36,759 nt of DNA, taken from NCBI GenBank assembly GCA_040902585.1, contig JBBDXA010000088.1, forward strand, positions 1 to 36,759, in the 5' to 3' direction. The position numbers and the translations under genes were made by a program. Of this stretch, positions 21,321 to 29,567 are shown piece after piece; within the stretch, counting starts at the first letter, position 1, and each line of letters starts with the position of its first letter. This DNA comes from JBBDXA01 sp040902585 (GTDB lineage Bacteria; Planctomycetota; Phycisphaerae; Phycisphaerales; Phycisphaeraceae). The notes under the pieces were generated by a model. That model saw nothing but the letters and a program-made list of their open reading frames with translations, ran no database searches and was not told where the DNA came from.

Positions 21321-23840
21321 TCAATCCGCGCCGTGGGCGGCGCGGCGTTCAGGCTCCGCGTCGCGAATCTTGCCGTTGACTTTCGATCCTGACTTCTTTT
21401 TCGACGCCTTCGCCCTGCGGTTCTTTTCCACCGCCGCGGCGAACAGCTTCTCATCAAACGCCTCGGCCACGAGTTCGTCCACGCTCTGCACGAAGACGAA
21501 CTCGAGCTTTTTGCGTACTTCCTTGTCGACCTCTTCCAGATCGCGGGTGTTCTTGTCCGGCAGGATGACGGTGGTAACCCCGGCGCGGGCACCGGCGAGG
21601 GTCTTTTCCTTGACGCCGCCGATGGGCAGCACGAGGCCGCGCAGCGTGATCTCACCGGTCATGGCGACGCGCGGCTTCACCGGCACATTCAAAAGCAGCG
21701 ACACGATGGCGGTGTACATCGCCACGCCCGCGCTGGGGCCATCCTTGGGCACAGCCCCGGCGGGCACGTGAATGTGGATGTCACGATCGTTGAGGTTCTT
21801 CAGGTCGTAGTGGTAACGATCGGCGTGGCTCTTGAAGAGGCTCATGGCGGCGGCGGCGGATTCCTTCATCACGTCGCCGATGTGACCGGTGAGTGTGATC
21901 TTGCCTTTGCCGGGATAGATGGCGGCTTCGATGAACAGGATTTCGCCGCCGACGGAGGTGTACGCCAGGCCGACGACCACGCCGGGAGTCTTGGTGCGCG
22001 AGTCGAGCTCGCGGAAGTATTTTTCCGCGCCCAGGTGATCGCGCACGAGTTTGGGCGTGACGCTCCATGATTTTCTGCTCGCGCGCTTCTGCGCGGCGAC
22101 CTGCGCGGCGATCGCCCGGCAGACCGCGCCGATCTGCCGTTCCAGCTCGCGCACGCCGGCCTCGCGCGTGTAGTCCTCGATGACCTTCGCAATGCCTGCA
22201 TTCGTCCACTTGCACTGCGTTTGCTTCAGGCCGTTTTCTTTGAGCTGGCGAGGCACGAGATATTTTTTGGCGATCTGAAGTTTGTCGTGCTCGGTGTAGC
22301 CGGGCAGCTCGATGACTTCCATGCGATCGCGCAGGGCCGGCGGCACGTTGCCCATGTAGTTGGCGGTGGCGATGAAGAGAACCTGCGAAAGATCGAAGGC
22401 CACGTCGAGGTAGCGATCGACGAATTCGTGATTCTGCCGCGGGTCGAGCACTTCGAGCAGAGCGCTGGAAGGGTCGCCGCGGAAGTCGGTGCCGAGCTTG
22501 TCGATCTCATCGAGCATCATCACGGGGTTGTTCGAGCCTGCGCGGCGAAGCTCCTGGATGATGCGCCCGGGCATGGCGCCGATGTAGGTGCGACGATGGC
22601 CGCGGATTTCCGCTTCATCGCGGATGCCGCCGAAGCTGAGGCGGCTGAACTTGCGGCCCAGGGCGTCGGCGACCGATTGCCCCAGGCTAGTCTTACCCAC
22701 GCCGGGCGGGCCGACGAGGCAGAGGATCGGCCCCTTGCCCTGCGGATTCAGCTTGCGCACCGCGAGGTATTCGATGAGCCGGCGCTTCACCTTGTCGAGG
22801 TTGAAGTGATCGCGATCGAGAATCCTGCGGGCACGCACCAGGTCAAGTTGATCCTCCGTGGTCTTGTTCCAGGGCAGGTCCGCGAGCAGCTCGAGGTAAG
22901 TGATGATCAGCGAATACTCCGGGCTCGCCGGCGGAATCGAAGCGAGGCGATCCAAATCGCGCCGGGCTTCGACCATCACCTTCTCCGGCGGTTTGGCTTC
23001 ATCCAATCGCTTGCGGAGATTCTCGACCACTTCATCTTCACCATCGCCTTCGCCCAGCTCGCGCTGGATCGCCTTCACCTGTTCGCGCAGGAACAACTTG
23101 CGCTGCGAGTCGGTGATGGACGACTGCACATCATCCTGAATCTTGCGCTGGAGCTTGGCGATCTCAAGCTGGTTGGACACGTACTGATGCACGGTGCGCA
23201 CGCGGCGGGGAATATCCGTGTCTTCCAGCAAGTCCTGCTGCTGCTCGATGCTGAGATTGAGATTGGCGGCGAGGAAGTCGGTGAGCGGGCCGGGCTCCTC
23301 GATGTTCATGAGAATCTGCATCGCCTGTTCGGGCGCGCTGGGCGAAAGCTCGATGAGTTCGCGGGCCTGCTGGCGAAGCTGGGCGAGGGAGGCCCTGCCC
23401 TTTTTCGATTTGCCTGCGCCGCGCTCGCCCATGCGCGAGACCTTGGCGACGAAGTACGGCTTGCGCCGCTTGAGCGCATCGATGCGGATGCGCTGTATGC
23501 CGTGAACGATGATGGTCACCGTGTCATCCTGCTGGCGGATGAGCTTGAGGACGTTCACGAGCGTGCCGACCTGATGCAGATCGCCGGGGCCGGGATCATG
23601 CTGCTCTTCGTCGCGCTGCGTGATGACCGCGATGATCTTGCTCTTGGGCAGGGATTCATCGAGCAGCTTGCGGCTGCTGGGGCGGCCGATGCCCAGCGGC
23701 ACGATCGTGCCGGGGAAGGTGACGGTTCCGCGGATGGGCAGGAGCGGCACGACATCGGGCAAGGGCGGCGGCGCGGTCGGCTTCAACTCGCTGCCGCCAA
23801 TGCCTGCGTCGGGGTTTTCATCTTCAATCATGGGAATCAT
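21321..23840 (-). CDS. lon: ATP-dependent protease Lon
   Basis: 839 residues, close to the family norm. The N-terminal substrate domain starts with DVVPLLPIRGTVTFPGTIVPL. The AAA+ domain has Walker A GPPGVGKT (377-384), Walker B MMLDEIDK (about 441-448) and the RDRME region of sensor/arginine functions. The protease domain has catalytic Ser703 in PKDGPSAG and Lys746 in GGVKEKT, giving the Ser-Lys dyad. Lon degrades misfolded and regulatory proteins in the cytoplasm as a hexamer. The ATG at 23840 is preferred; a longer frame upstream reads through an AT-rich repeat. hsp20 lies upstream in the same direction. Confidence 0.97.
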   Translation of the reverse strand: MIPMIEDENPDAGIGGSELKPTAPPPLPDVVPLLPIRGTVTFPGTIVPLGIGRPSSRKLLDESLPKSKIIAVITQRDEEQHDPGPGDLHQVGTLVNVLKLIRQQDDTVTIIVHGIQRIRIDALKRRKPYFVAKVSRMGERGAGKSKKGRASLAQLRQQARELIELSPSAPEQAMQILMNIEEPGPLTDFLAANLNLSIEQQQDLLEDTDIPRRVRTVHQYVSNQLEIAKLQRKIQDDVQSSITDSQRKLFLREQVKAIQRELGEGDGEDEVVENLRKRLDEAKPPEKVMVEARRDLDRLASIPPASPEYSLIITYLELLADLPWNKTTEDQLDLVRARRILDRDHFNLDKVKRRLIEYLAVRKLNPQGKGPILCLVGPPGVGKTSLGQSVADALGRKFSRLSFGGIRDEAEIRGHRRTYIGAMPGRIIQELRRAGSNNPVMMLDEIDKLGTDFRGDPSSALLEVLDPRQNHEFVDRYLDVAFDLSQVLFIATANYMGNVPPALRDRMEVIELPGYTEHDKLQIAKKYLVPRQLKENGLKQTQCKWTNAGIAKVIEDYTREAGVRELERQIGAVCRAIAAQVAAQKRASRKSWSVTPKLVRDHLGAEKYFRELDSRTKTPGVVVGLAYTSVGGEILFIEAAIYPGKGKITLTGHIGDVMKESAAAAMSLFKSHADRYHYDLKNLNDRDIHIHVPAGAVPKDGPSAGVAMYTAIVSLLLNVPVKPRVAMTGEITLRGLVLPIGGVKEKTLAGARAGVTTVILPDKNTRDLEEVDKEVRKKLEFVFVQSVDELVAEAFDEKLFAAAVEKNRRAKASKKKSGSKVNGKIRDAEPERRAAHGAD

Positions 23841-23916
23841 GTGCGTGTCATTTCTCGCAGCGAACCATTCGAAACACAAAGGGGCCGTGCGCGGGATGTT
23901 AAGTGGCATCGGAGTG

Positions 23917-24036
23917 GAAATCTCAATCCTCAAGCTCCAAATCTCAAACAAGCTCCAATCTTCAAGTCTCAAATTTCAATTCTTGGAATTTCGGACTTGA
24001 GATTTGTTTGTGATTTGAGATTTGACGCTTGTGATT
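23917..24036. repeat. AT-rich imperfect inverted repeat between hsp20 and lon
   Basis: Reiterations of CTCAAAT/CTCAAGT/CCAAATCTC on the left (about 23925-23979) face GAGATTTG/GACTTGAG units on the right (about 23994-24025). The composition is far lower in GC than surrounding genes. It would make a long AU-rich stem and may separate hsp20 from lon. Confidence 0.55.
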
Positions 24037-24456
24037 TCATCCCGAACGTCCTCGTTTGACCGGCAGCCTTACCCACAGCAATCCCGCCTTGTACTCCGAA
24101 TCCGCGCGGCGCACGTCCACGTTCGCAGGCAGCGCGATTGATCGACAGTATCGCCCGTGGTCGATCTCCATCGTCACGATGCGCAGCGGCTCGCCTTCCT
24201 CCAGCAGCGGCTCGGGCGCGGCGCGGTAGCCGCTCACCGTCAGCCGCCCCGGCTCGATGCTCACCTCCATCTGCTCCGGATCGACCCCCGCCAGATCGAC
24301 GCAGACCACGATGCTGTCGCGGAGCTGATAGAGATTCACCTGCGGAGCCCACGTGTCCGTCGGACAGAAGTCACCGAATTTCTGATGCGTGAGCTGAATG
24401 GTCAGTTGCCGGACAGTTGTGTTCCGGCTCGAAGTGCGTCGCGCGGTCTTGATCAT
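24037..24456 (-). CDS. Small heat shock protein, Hsp20 family
   Basis: 139 residues. The alpha-crystallin domain starts at about residue 39 (WAPQVNLYQLRDSIVVCVDLAGVD) and contains MEVSIEPGRLTVSGYR and the strand group RSIALPANVDVRRADSEYKAGLLWVRLPVKR. The first ~25 residues are basic and serine/threonine-rich (MIKTARRTSSRN). Hsp20 holds unfolded proteins for later refolding. The ATG at 24456 has GAGG seven bases upstream. Adjacency to lon fits a shared stress role, but no heat-shock operator (CIRCE-like) was seen. Confidence 0.88.
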   Translation of the reverse strand: MIKTARRTSSRNTTVRQLTIQLTHQKFGDFCPTDTWAPQVNLYQLRDSIVVCVDLAGVDPEQMEVSIEPGRLTVSGYRAAPEPLLEEGEPLRIVTMEIDHGRYCRSIALPANVDVRRADSEYKAGLLWVRLPVKRGRSG

Positions 24457-24542
24457 GGCGGGCCTCGATCGTTCAAAGCGGAATCGGTCCGTTATTCTAG
24501 CCCGTGGCGCTGGCGCGTGGTCGGGCACGGTGCAAGTGAACC

Positions 24543-26000
24543 TCATTCTTTGAGTATCCCCACTTCCCACAGAATGCATGCCGCGGCGAAGCCGACGTAC
24601 ACCAGCGAAGCGACGATCATGAAAAACACGCACACCGGCCCGGGCCTGGCCGACTTGGGCAGATAGCGCAGGTTGATGAACAACGTCAGCGGCACGTACA
24701 CCGCCATCGCAAACCCGCCCATGTACGCGCCGTTCACGAGGAAGCCCAGCGTCGTCACGCCCTGGGCCTCGAAGTACCACGTCAGCCCGCAGCCGATGAC
24801 CATCCACAGCGCCGCGATGAGGACGTACCACCAGCCCACCGGCCGCTTCTGCGCTCGTCGAACATTGGTATAGATGATGTCCGCGACGGAACGGGCGCAG
24901 CCGTCGAGAATGGTGAGCTGCGTACTGAAGAGCGTGGCCACGCCGACGAGAAGGAAGATGATCCGCCCGATGCCGCCCCACTGCTTTTCGAGGATGACCG
25001 CCTGATCGGAGATGAGTGTGTCCTGCCCCGGCACGATGCCTGCCGGATGCAGCACCGCCAGGGCCGCGAAGATGAAGAGCAGAATCGTCAGCGTGTTGAG
25101 CGCCCAGAAGAAGATCACCTGATCCTGCCGGATGAACCGCCACCAGGCGCGAAAGCGCGATGCGTTCTCCGGCGTGTCGGGATAAATGAAGCCTGTCGCG
25201 GGAATTTTCTCCGCCTTGCCGCGCAGCGGGTTCTGCATCTCGGGCAGAAGCGCGCCCATGCCGATGTGCTTGTCGCGCAGATAGAACGAATAGAACAGAT
25301 TCGCCGTGCCGCCCGCGCCGGCGAAGACCAGGGCGCTGAAGAACGTGCGCAGGTTCACCTTCGGATCGATGTACCCGACGTTGATCACGCCTTCGCCCAG
25401 TTCCTGCCACGTGGCGGCACTGCCCACGGCGAAGGCGATCGCGATCAGGCCGCAGGTCACGATGATCACCAGCACTTCGACGGTGTGCTCGACCGATTTG
25501 TACACCACCTTCGGGCCGAAGAGCACCGCGCCGATGATGCCGAAGGTGATGCAGGTCCACAGGGTGTCGCTGCGCAGGAACGGAGCCACATCTTTCGGGT
25601 CGAGTTGAAGGAGTGTGAACAGGAGCGCGCGCAGGGCTGCGCCCGACCCGCGTGCCCAGCCCGGGGCGATCCAGCCCATGATGGTGAACAGGATGAACAG
25701 CGGCGCGAAGCCGCGCCAGGCGCGGGCGAAGCCGGTGAAGATCGTTTCGCCGGTGGCGATCGTCCAGCGTCCGATTTCAAAGTTGATCCAAAGTTGCAGC
25801 AGGACGCCGAGGACCGCGGCCCACACCATCGATGCGCCGAACTCCGCCACCAGCCTGGGCCAGATGATGATCTCACCCGCACCGATCGAAAGCCCCACGA
25901 GGATCGCGCCCGGCCCCCAAAGCTTCCAGTTGGCTTTGGTCTTCTCGGGGATGTCAGCGGGTTTCAGTTCGTCGAGCGGTTGGAACATGGGCGGAACCAT
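24543..26000 (-). CDS. Nramp-related divalent-cation transporter family protein, noncanonical
   Basis: 485 residues with 11-12 predicted membrane helices. The first helix reads WGPGAILVGLSIGAGEI, where classical Nramp (MntH) proteins have DPGN. The sixth-helix region, LVFAGAGGTANLFYSF, lacks the MPH motif. The fold is nonetheless of the Nramp/APC type, and this divergent clade is seen in several bacterial phyla. Because the metal-coordinating residues are absent, manganese or iron transport should not be assumed. Large C-terminal hydrophobic segments and loops contain many aromatics (LTWYFEAQG). No strong ribosome site precedes the ATG at 26000; ATG 25988 is an alternative. Confidence 0.8.
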   Translation of the reverse strand: MVPPMFQPLDELKPADIPEKTKANWKLWGPGAILVGLSIGAGEIIIWPRLVAEFGASMVWAAVLGVLLQLWINFEIGRWTIATGETIFTGFARAWRGFAPLFILFTIMGWIAPGWARGSGAALRALLFTLLQLDPKDVAPFLRSDTLWTCITFGIIGAVLFGPKVVYKSVEHTVEVLVIIVTCGLIAIAFAVGSAATWQELGEGVINVGYIDPKVNLRTFFSALVFAGAGGTANLFYSFYLRDKHIGMGALLPEMQNPLRGKAEKIPATGFIYPDTPENASRFRAWWRFIRQDQVIFFWALNTLTILLFIFAALAVLHPAGIVPGQDTLISDQAVILEKQWGGIGRIIFLLVGVATLFSTQLTILDGCARSVADIIYTNVRRAQKRPVGWWYVLIAALWMVIGCGLTWYFEAQGVTTLGFLVNGAYMGGFAMAVYVPLTLFINLRYLPKSARPGPVCVFFMIVASLVYVGFAAACILWEVGILKE

Positions 26001-26045
26001 GCGAGAGGGATCGCGATGATCTTAATGGAAACGCGGAGATTGAAC

Positions 26046-26189
26046 TCCCCTCCCTCTCAGGGAGGGGCTGGGGGAGGGTCGGGCGAACGAAAGCCGTTGA
26101 CTACCGTATGCGAAGTGCGACGAGCGATCGGGTGGCTGTGGCAGTCGTGCGCTCGACCCTCCCCTAACCCCTCCCTGGGAGGGAGGGGA
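26046..26189. repeat. GC-rich inverted repeat between argS and the transporter gene
   Basis: The arms 26046-26081 and 26153-26189 are near-perfect complements. Each arm is itself a hairpin (CCCCTCCCT...AGGGAGGGG). A third copy lies at 28143-28181. Each is found in spaces next to argS. Confidence 0.8.
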
Positions 26190-26199
26190 ATCAGACCGA

Positions 26200-27948
26200 T
26201 CACATGCGTTCGATCGTCTCGATGCCCAGCAGACCCAGGCCGAGTTTGAAGGTCGCTGCGGTCACGGCGCTAAGCCGCAAGCGGCTCCAGCGCGTCGCGT
26301 CGTTCGGCGCGGTGAGCACGGGACAGGTCTCGAAGAACTTGTGATACGCCGCGGCCGTCTCATATAGATAGGTACACATCCGGTGCGGCTCCAGGCTTTG
26401 GGCCACGCTTTCGATCACGGATGGAAGCTGCAAAAGCTTCAACGCCAGTGCATGCTCCGCAGGCTCGGCGATCACAATGGTCTTGTCGCCCAGCGACGCG
26501 GGATCGACATTGCCCTTGCGGAAAATGCCATGCACGCGCACGAAGGCGTTTTGAATGTACGGCGCGGTGTTGCCGTCGAACGCGAGCATGCGGTCCCAGT
26601 CGAAGATGTAATCCTTGATGCGATCGCTGGAAAGGTCGGCATACTTGAGCGCGCCGATACCCACGGCATGGGCGATCTTCGTCCGCTCCTCAGCCGGCAG
26701 ATCGGGATTTTTCTCGGCGATCACCTTGGCTGCGCGTTCTTCGGCTTCCTGAATCAGGTCTTCCAGGCGAACCGTGTTGCCTTCGCGCGTCTTGAAGACT
26801 TTGCCGTCCGGCCCGAGCACTGAGCCGAAGGGAACATGCTCAAACTTCACGCCTTCGCCCACGCCCATCATCTTGAGCACGGCAAAGACCATGGCAAAGT
26901 GCTGCGCCTGCGGCGCGCCGGTGACATAAATCACGCGCGACGCCCCGAGCTCCTTCACGCGGAAGGTGCCGCCCGCCAGATCGGTCGTCGCGTAAAGGAA
27001 GCCGCCATCGCTCTTGCGAACGATCATGGGCAATGGTTCGCCATCCTTGCCCATGAAGCCGGGAGGCGTGACCACCGTGGCTCCTTCGCTCTCGCTGAGC
27101 AGGCCGGCCTTTTGCAGCGATTCCATGACCGGCGCGAGACGATCGTTGTAAAAACTCTCGCCGCGAATGTCGGTCGGCTCAAGCAGCACGCCTAATCGGT
27201 TGTATACACGCTGAAAGTAGGTCGCGCTCGCCTCCACCAGGCGACGCCAGACGGAGAGTGTTTCCTCATCACCGCCCTGAAGGCTCACGACGCGCTTGCG
27301 GGCGCGCCGGGAAAAATCAGGCTCGGCGTCGAACCGTCGCTTCGCTTCCTGATACAGCGAAGTGAGGTCGCCCAGTTCCGCGTCCTTCAAACCTTTTTCG
27401 ATCAGATGCTCGATTAGCATGCCGAACTGCGTGCCCCAGTCGCCCAGGTGATTCTGTCGAATAACCTTGTGGCCCTGATACTCAAGCACGCGGGCGATGG
27501 AGTCGCCGATGATCGTCGAGCGCAGGTGGCCGACGTGCATTTCCTTGGCGACGTTGGGACTCGAGTAGTCCACCACCACCGTCAGCGGCGGCGACGCCTT
27601 CGGTACGCCGAGGCGACCTTCCGCATCGCTGGCCATCGCGTTGAGCTGCTGGCTCAGGAACGCATCAGTCAAATGCAGGTTGATGAAGCCCGGGCCTGCG
27701 ATTTCGATCTTGGCGAAGATGTCATCATCGCCGTGCAAGGAAAGGGCTTCAACGATCTTCCCCGCCACGTCGCGCGGCTTGGCGTTCACCTGTTTCGACA
27801 GACTCATCGCCAGGTTCGCCTGATAGTCACCGAACTGCGCCTGTGCGGAAAGGCGGACGAGCGGGTCGACCTTCGCATAGGCATCGCCGAAAGCCGCGGC
27901 CACGGCGGTTTGCAGGCGGGCGATCAGGATTTGCTGCAAGTCAGGCAT
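26200..27948 (-). CDS. argS: Arginyl-tRNA synthetase
   Basis: 582 residues, as expected. The N-terminal ArgRS additional domain (about 1-110) is followed by the class I HIGH motif as HVGH (138-141) in VAKEMHVGHLR. The KMSKS-like region is replaced by FKTREGNTVRLEDL, as usual for many ArgRS. The C-terminal anticodon-binding domain (CTYLYETAAAYHKFFETCPVL) ends in GLLGIETIERM. It charges tRNA-Arg in the cytoplasm. The ATG at 27948 begins MPDLQQIL. An 18-base palindrome at 26269 lies in the coding sequence and encodes SRLRLS near the C-terminus, a position where related proteins have similar residues. Confidence 0.97.
   Translation of the reverse strand: MPDLQQILIARLQTAVAAAFGDAYAKVDPLVRLSAQAQFGDYQANLAMSLSKQVNAKPRDVAGKIVEALSLHGDDDIFAKIEIAGPGFINLHLTDAFLSQQLNAMASDAEGRLGVPKASPPLTVVVDYSSPNVAKEMHVGHLRSTIIGDSIARVLEYQGHKVIRQNHLGDWGTQFGMLIEHLIEKGLKDAELGDLTSLYQEAKRRFDAEPDFSRRARKRVVSLQGGDEETLSVWRRLVEASATYFQRVYNRLGVLLEPTDIRGESFYNDRLAPVMESLQKAGLLSESEGATVVTPPGFMGKDGEPLPMIVRKSDGGFLYATTDLAGGTFRVKELGASRVIYVTGAPQAQHFAMVFAVLKMMGVGEGVKFEHVPFGSVLGPDGKVFKTREGNTVRLEDLIQEAEERAAKVIAEKNPDLPAEERTKIAHAVGIGALKYADLSSDRIKDYIFDWDRMLAFDGNTAPYIQNAFVRVHGIFRKGNVDPASLGDKTIVIAEPAEHALALKLLQLPSVIESVAQSLEPHRMCTYLYETAAAYHKFFETCPVLTAPNDATRWSRLRLSAVTAATFKLGLGLLGIETIERM
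26269..26286. repeat. Palindromic element copy 4, inside argS
   Basis: GCTAAGCCGCAAGCGGCT, identical to the 18-base core of copy 5 at 34422. It is read through in frame as part of ArgRS, so this copy may be coincidental similarity fixed by codon choice or an inserted element. Confidence 0.7.
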
Positions 27949-27954
27949 GATCGG

Positions 27955-28059
27955 GAGCACCATCCCGACAGGGTGGTGCTGATGGCGAACGAAGTATTGA
28001 CGCGACGTTTGCAACGGGCGATTGTGCGCTAATAGCACCACCCTGTCGGGATGGTGCTC
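27955..28059. repeat. Perfect 26-bp inverted repeat covering the argS start region
   Basis: GAGCACCATCCCGACAGGGTGGTGCT (27955-27980, only its ends shown as GAGCACCATC and GGTGGTGCT) recurs as an exact reverse complement at 28034-28059, with about 53 bases between. The near arm starts six bases from the argS ATG, so it covers the ribosome binding region. Each arm can also fold alone. Confidence 0.88.
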
Positions 28060-28142
28060 ATGGTCGGCGCGATCGTAGGTCGCGTCAAGTGAGATGGAGA
28101 GTTTGGAATTCTGGCGAAGAGGAAGGTCAAGGCTATCGTGCG

Positions 28143-28181
28143 CTCGACCCTCCCCCGGCCCCTCCCTGAGAGGGAGGGGAG
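28143..28181. repeat. Single copy of the GC-rich CCCTCCC element between fliA and argS
   Basis: It matches the arm at 26153-26189, including the preceding GTGCGCTCGACCCTCCC. Its CCCCTCCCT/AGGGAGGGG part forms a hairpin four bases from the fliA stop and could act as a fliA 3' end. Confidence 0.75.
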
Positions 28182-28185
28182 TGAA

Positions 28186-29004
28186 TCATTCGACTTCTTC
28201 CAGCTCGCGCGTGCGGTGCTGAAGCTGGGCCTTGAGCCGGGCCAGGATCGACGAGTGCATCTGGCTGACGCGCGACTCGGAGAGGTCCAGCGTCACGCCG
28301 ATTTCCTTCATCGTCATCTGCTCGTAGTAATAGAGGATCACGATGAGCCGTTCGGCCCTACTCAGGCCCTTGGTCACGAGTTCTTTCAGATCCTGCCGCT
28401 GGGCCGCGTGGAAGGGATTGACCTGGCGTTCGTCCTTGAGCACATCGATCTCGCGCACATCCTTATTAGAGTCCGTCTCGAACCACTTGCGGCTGAGCGA
28501 GACCACGCCCACTGCGCTGGAGTCCTTCTTGATCTTCGCAAACTCGTCCTTGTTCACCTTCAGCTTGGTGGCGACTTCATCATCCGTCGCCTTGCGGCCC
28601 AGGCCCATCTCCAGCGACTTGCGGGCCTGATCGACCTGGCTGGAGCGCGAGCGCACGAGGCGAGGCACCCAGTCCATGGAGCGAAGCTCATCGAGAATCG
28701 CGCCGCGGATGCGCGGGGCGCAATAGGTTTCAAACTTGACGCCGCGATCGAGGTCGAACGCTTCGATCGCGTCGCGCAGGCCGAAGATGCCGGCGCTGAC
28801 CAGATCGTCCACATCCACTTCATCCGGCAGCTTGGTATGAATGCGCTCGGCGTTGTAGCGCACGAGCGGCAGATATTTTTCCAGGAAATAATTGCGGATC
28901 TTTTCGCCACCGGACTTTTTGTACTCGATCCACACCTCCTTGATGTCGAGCTTGTCCATTGCTAATTCTGATACTGGCAGTACGGAAGCCTTTCCTCGAG
29001 CCAT
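28186..29004 (-). CDS. fliA: Flagellar sigma factor FliA (sigma-28)
   Basis: 272 residues. Region 2 is clear: LPLVRYNAERIHTKLPDEVDVDDLVSAGIFGLRDAIEAFD, followed by RGVKFETYCAPRIRGAILDELRS, the FliA/WhiG signature. Region 3 is around VDQARKSLEMGLGRKATDDEVA, and region 4 is LSRAERLIVILYYYEQMTMKEIGVTLDLSESRVSQ. FliA directs RNA polymerase to late flagellar promoters (GCCGATAA type -10). The start ATG 29004 has AAGGAG six bases upstream. It is last in the flhF-flhG-orf-fliA group. An anti-sigma FlgM was not seen in the window. Confidence 0.95.
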   Translation of the reverse strand: MARGKASVLPVSELAMDKLDIKEVWIEYKKSGGEKIRNYFLEKYLPLVRYNAERIHTKLPDEVDVDDLVSAGIFGLRDAIEAFDLDRGVKFETYCAPRIRGAILDELRSMDWVPRLVRSRSSQVDQARKSLEMGLGRKATDDEVATKLKVNKDEFAKIKKDSSAVGVVSLSRKWFETDSNKDVREIDVLKDERQVNPFHAAQRQDLKELVTKGLSRAERLIVILYYYEQMTMKEIGVTLDLSESRVSQMHSSILARLKAQLQHRTRELEEVE

Positions 29005-29091
29005 TGTCAACTCCTTGACCGTCGAATTCCTGCCGTCCGCGTTCGAGTCGTCCGTGACTGAACGGATGGGCGGCATTATCGACCGACCGCA

Positions 29092-29412
29092 TTACGCGGC
29101 CGATCGCTGGTGCGTTTGCTTAGTCTCCCCAACCTCCGCCTCAGGAAGAGCAACCTGCTCGTCCGAAGCCTCGTCGGGTGTTTTCATAGGATCGCTGGGG
29201 ATAGGATGGGCCAGCTTATATTCTTCGATGCTGGTCTCGATGGAGCGCTGACCGACGTAGCCGACAACCTTGCCGATGAACAGGCAGACGAACATCGCGA
29301 CCACGGAACGATACAGCGTCGTCAGCGCGGTGTTGCCGGCGGCAATCCCGACGATGATGCTGCCCGTGAAGGCGATGAGCGCGAAACAAGTTGCGATGAC
29401 ATTGGCTGACAT
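29092..29412 (-). CDS. Small membrane protein between flhG and fliA
   Basis: 106 residues. Two membrane segments (MSANVIATCFALIAFTGSIIVGIAAG and LYRSVVAMFVCLFIGKVVGYVG) are joined by a short loop with TALTTLYRS. The rest, about 50 residues, is an acidic, disordered cytoplasmic tail. AAGGAG nine bases before the ATG supports the start. Its place between flhG and fliA suggests a flagellar role, perhaps in export or motor assembly. I recognise no named family, so the function is inferred from position only. Confidence 0.72.
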   Translation of the reverse strand: MSANVIATCFALIAFTGSIIVGIAAGNTALTTLYRSVVAMFVCLFIGKVVGYVGQRSIETSIEEYKLAHPIPSDPMKTPDEASDEQVALPEAEVGETKQTHQRSAA

Positions 29413-29567
29413 GGCCGAGCACTCCTTTGCTCAACCCGATACTCGCAGGCGATCCGTCACCTGCTGGCGATGGATAGTAAACGAAGAACTATGACTTCCG
29501 CAAGGGGTACGGAGACATTTTTGAGATAAAAGCGCAAAAAGTGCGAGTCCGATAAAGAACAAGGTGA

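Noticed and set aside
22221..24059. 612-codon plus-strand frame opposite lon
   Set aside because: It is antisense to an unmistakable Lon protease and crosses the AT-rich repeat; no protein family pattern.
24037..25560. 507-codon minus-strand frame ending as Hsp20
   Set aside because: Only the last 139 codons encode a protein; the upstream part is a shifted frame of the Nramp-like gene, so it is not a fusion.
29543..29556. GTCCGATAAAG as a second sigma-28 -10 on the plus strand
   Set aside because: The -35-like sequence is 13 bases away, not 11, one core base differs, and no plus-strand gene follows.
29413..29567. Weak sigma-70-like promoter (TTGCGG...TACTAT) before the small membrane protein gene
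   Set aside because: Only three and four of six positions match; not enough to list as a feature.
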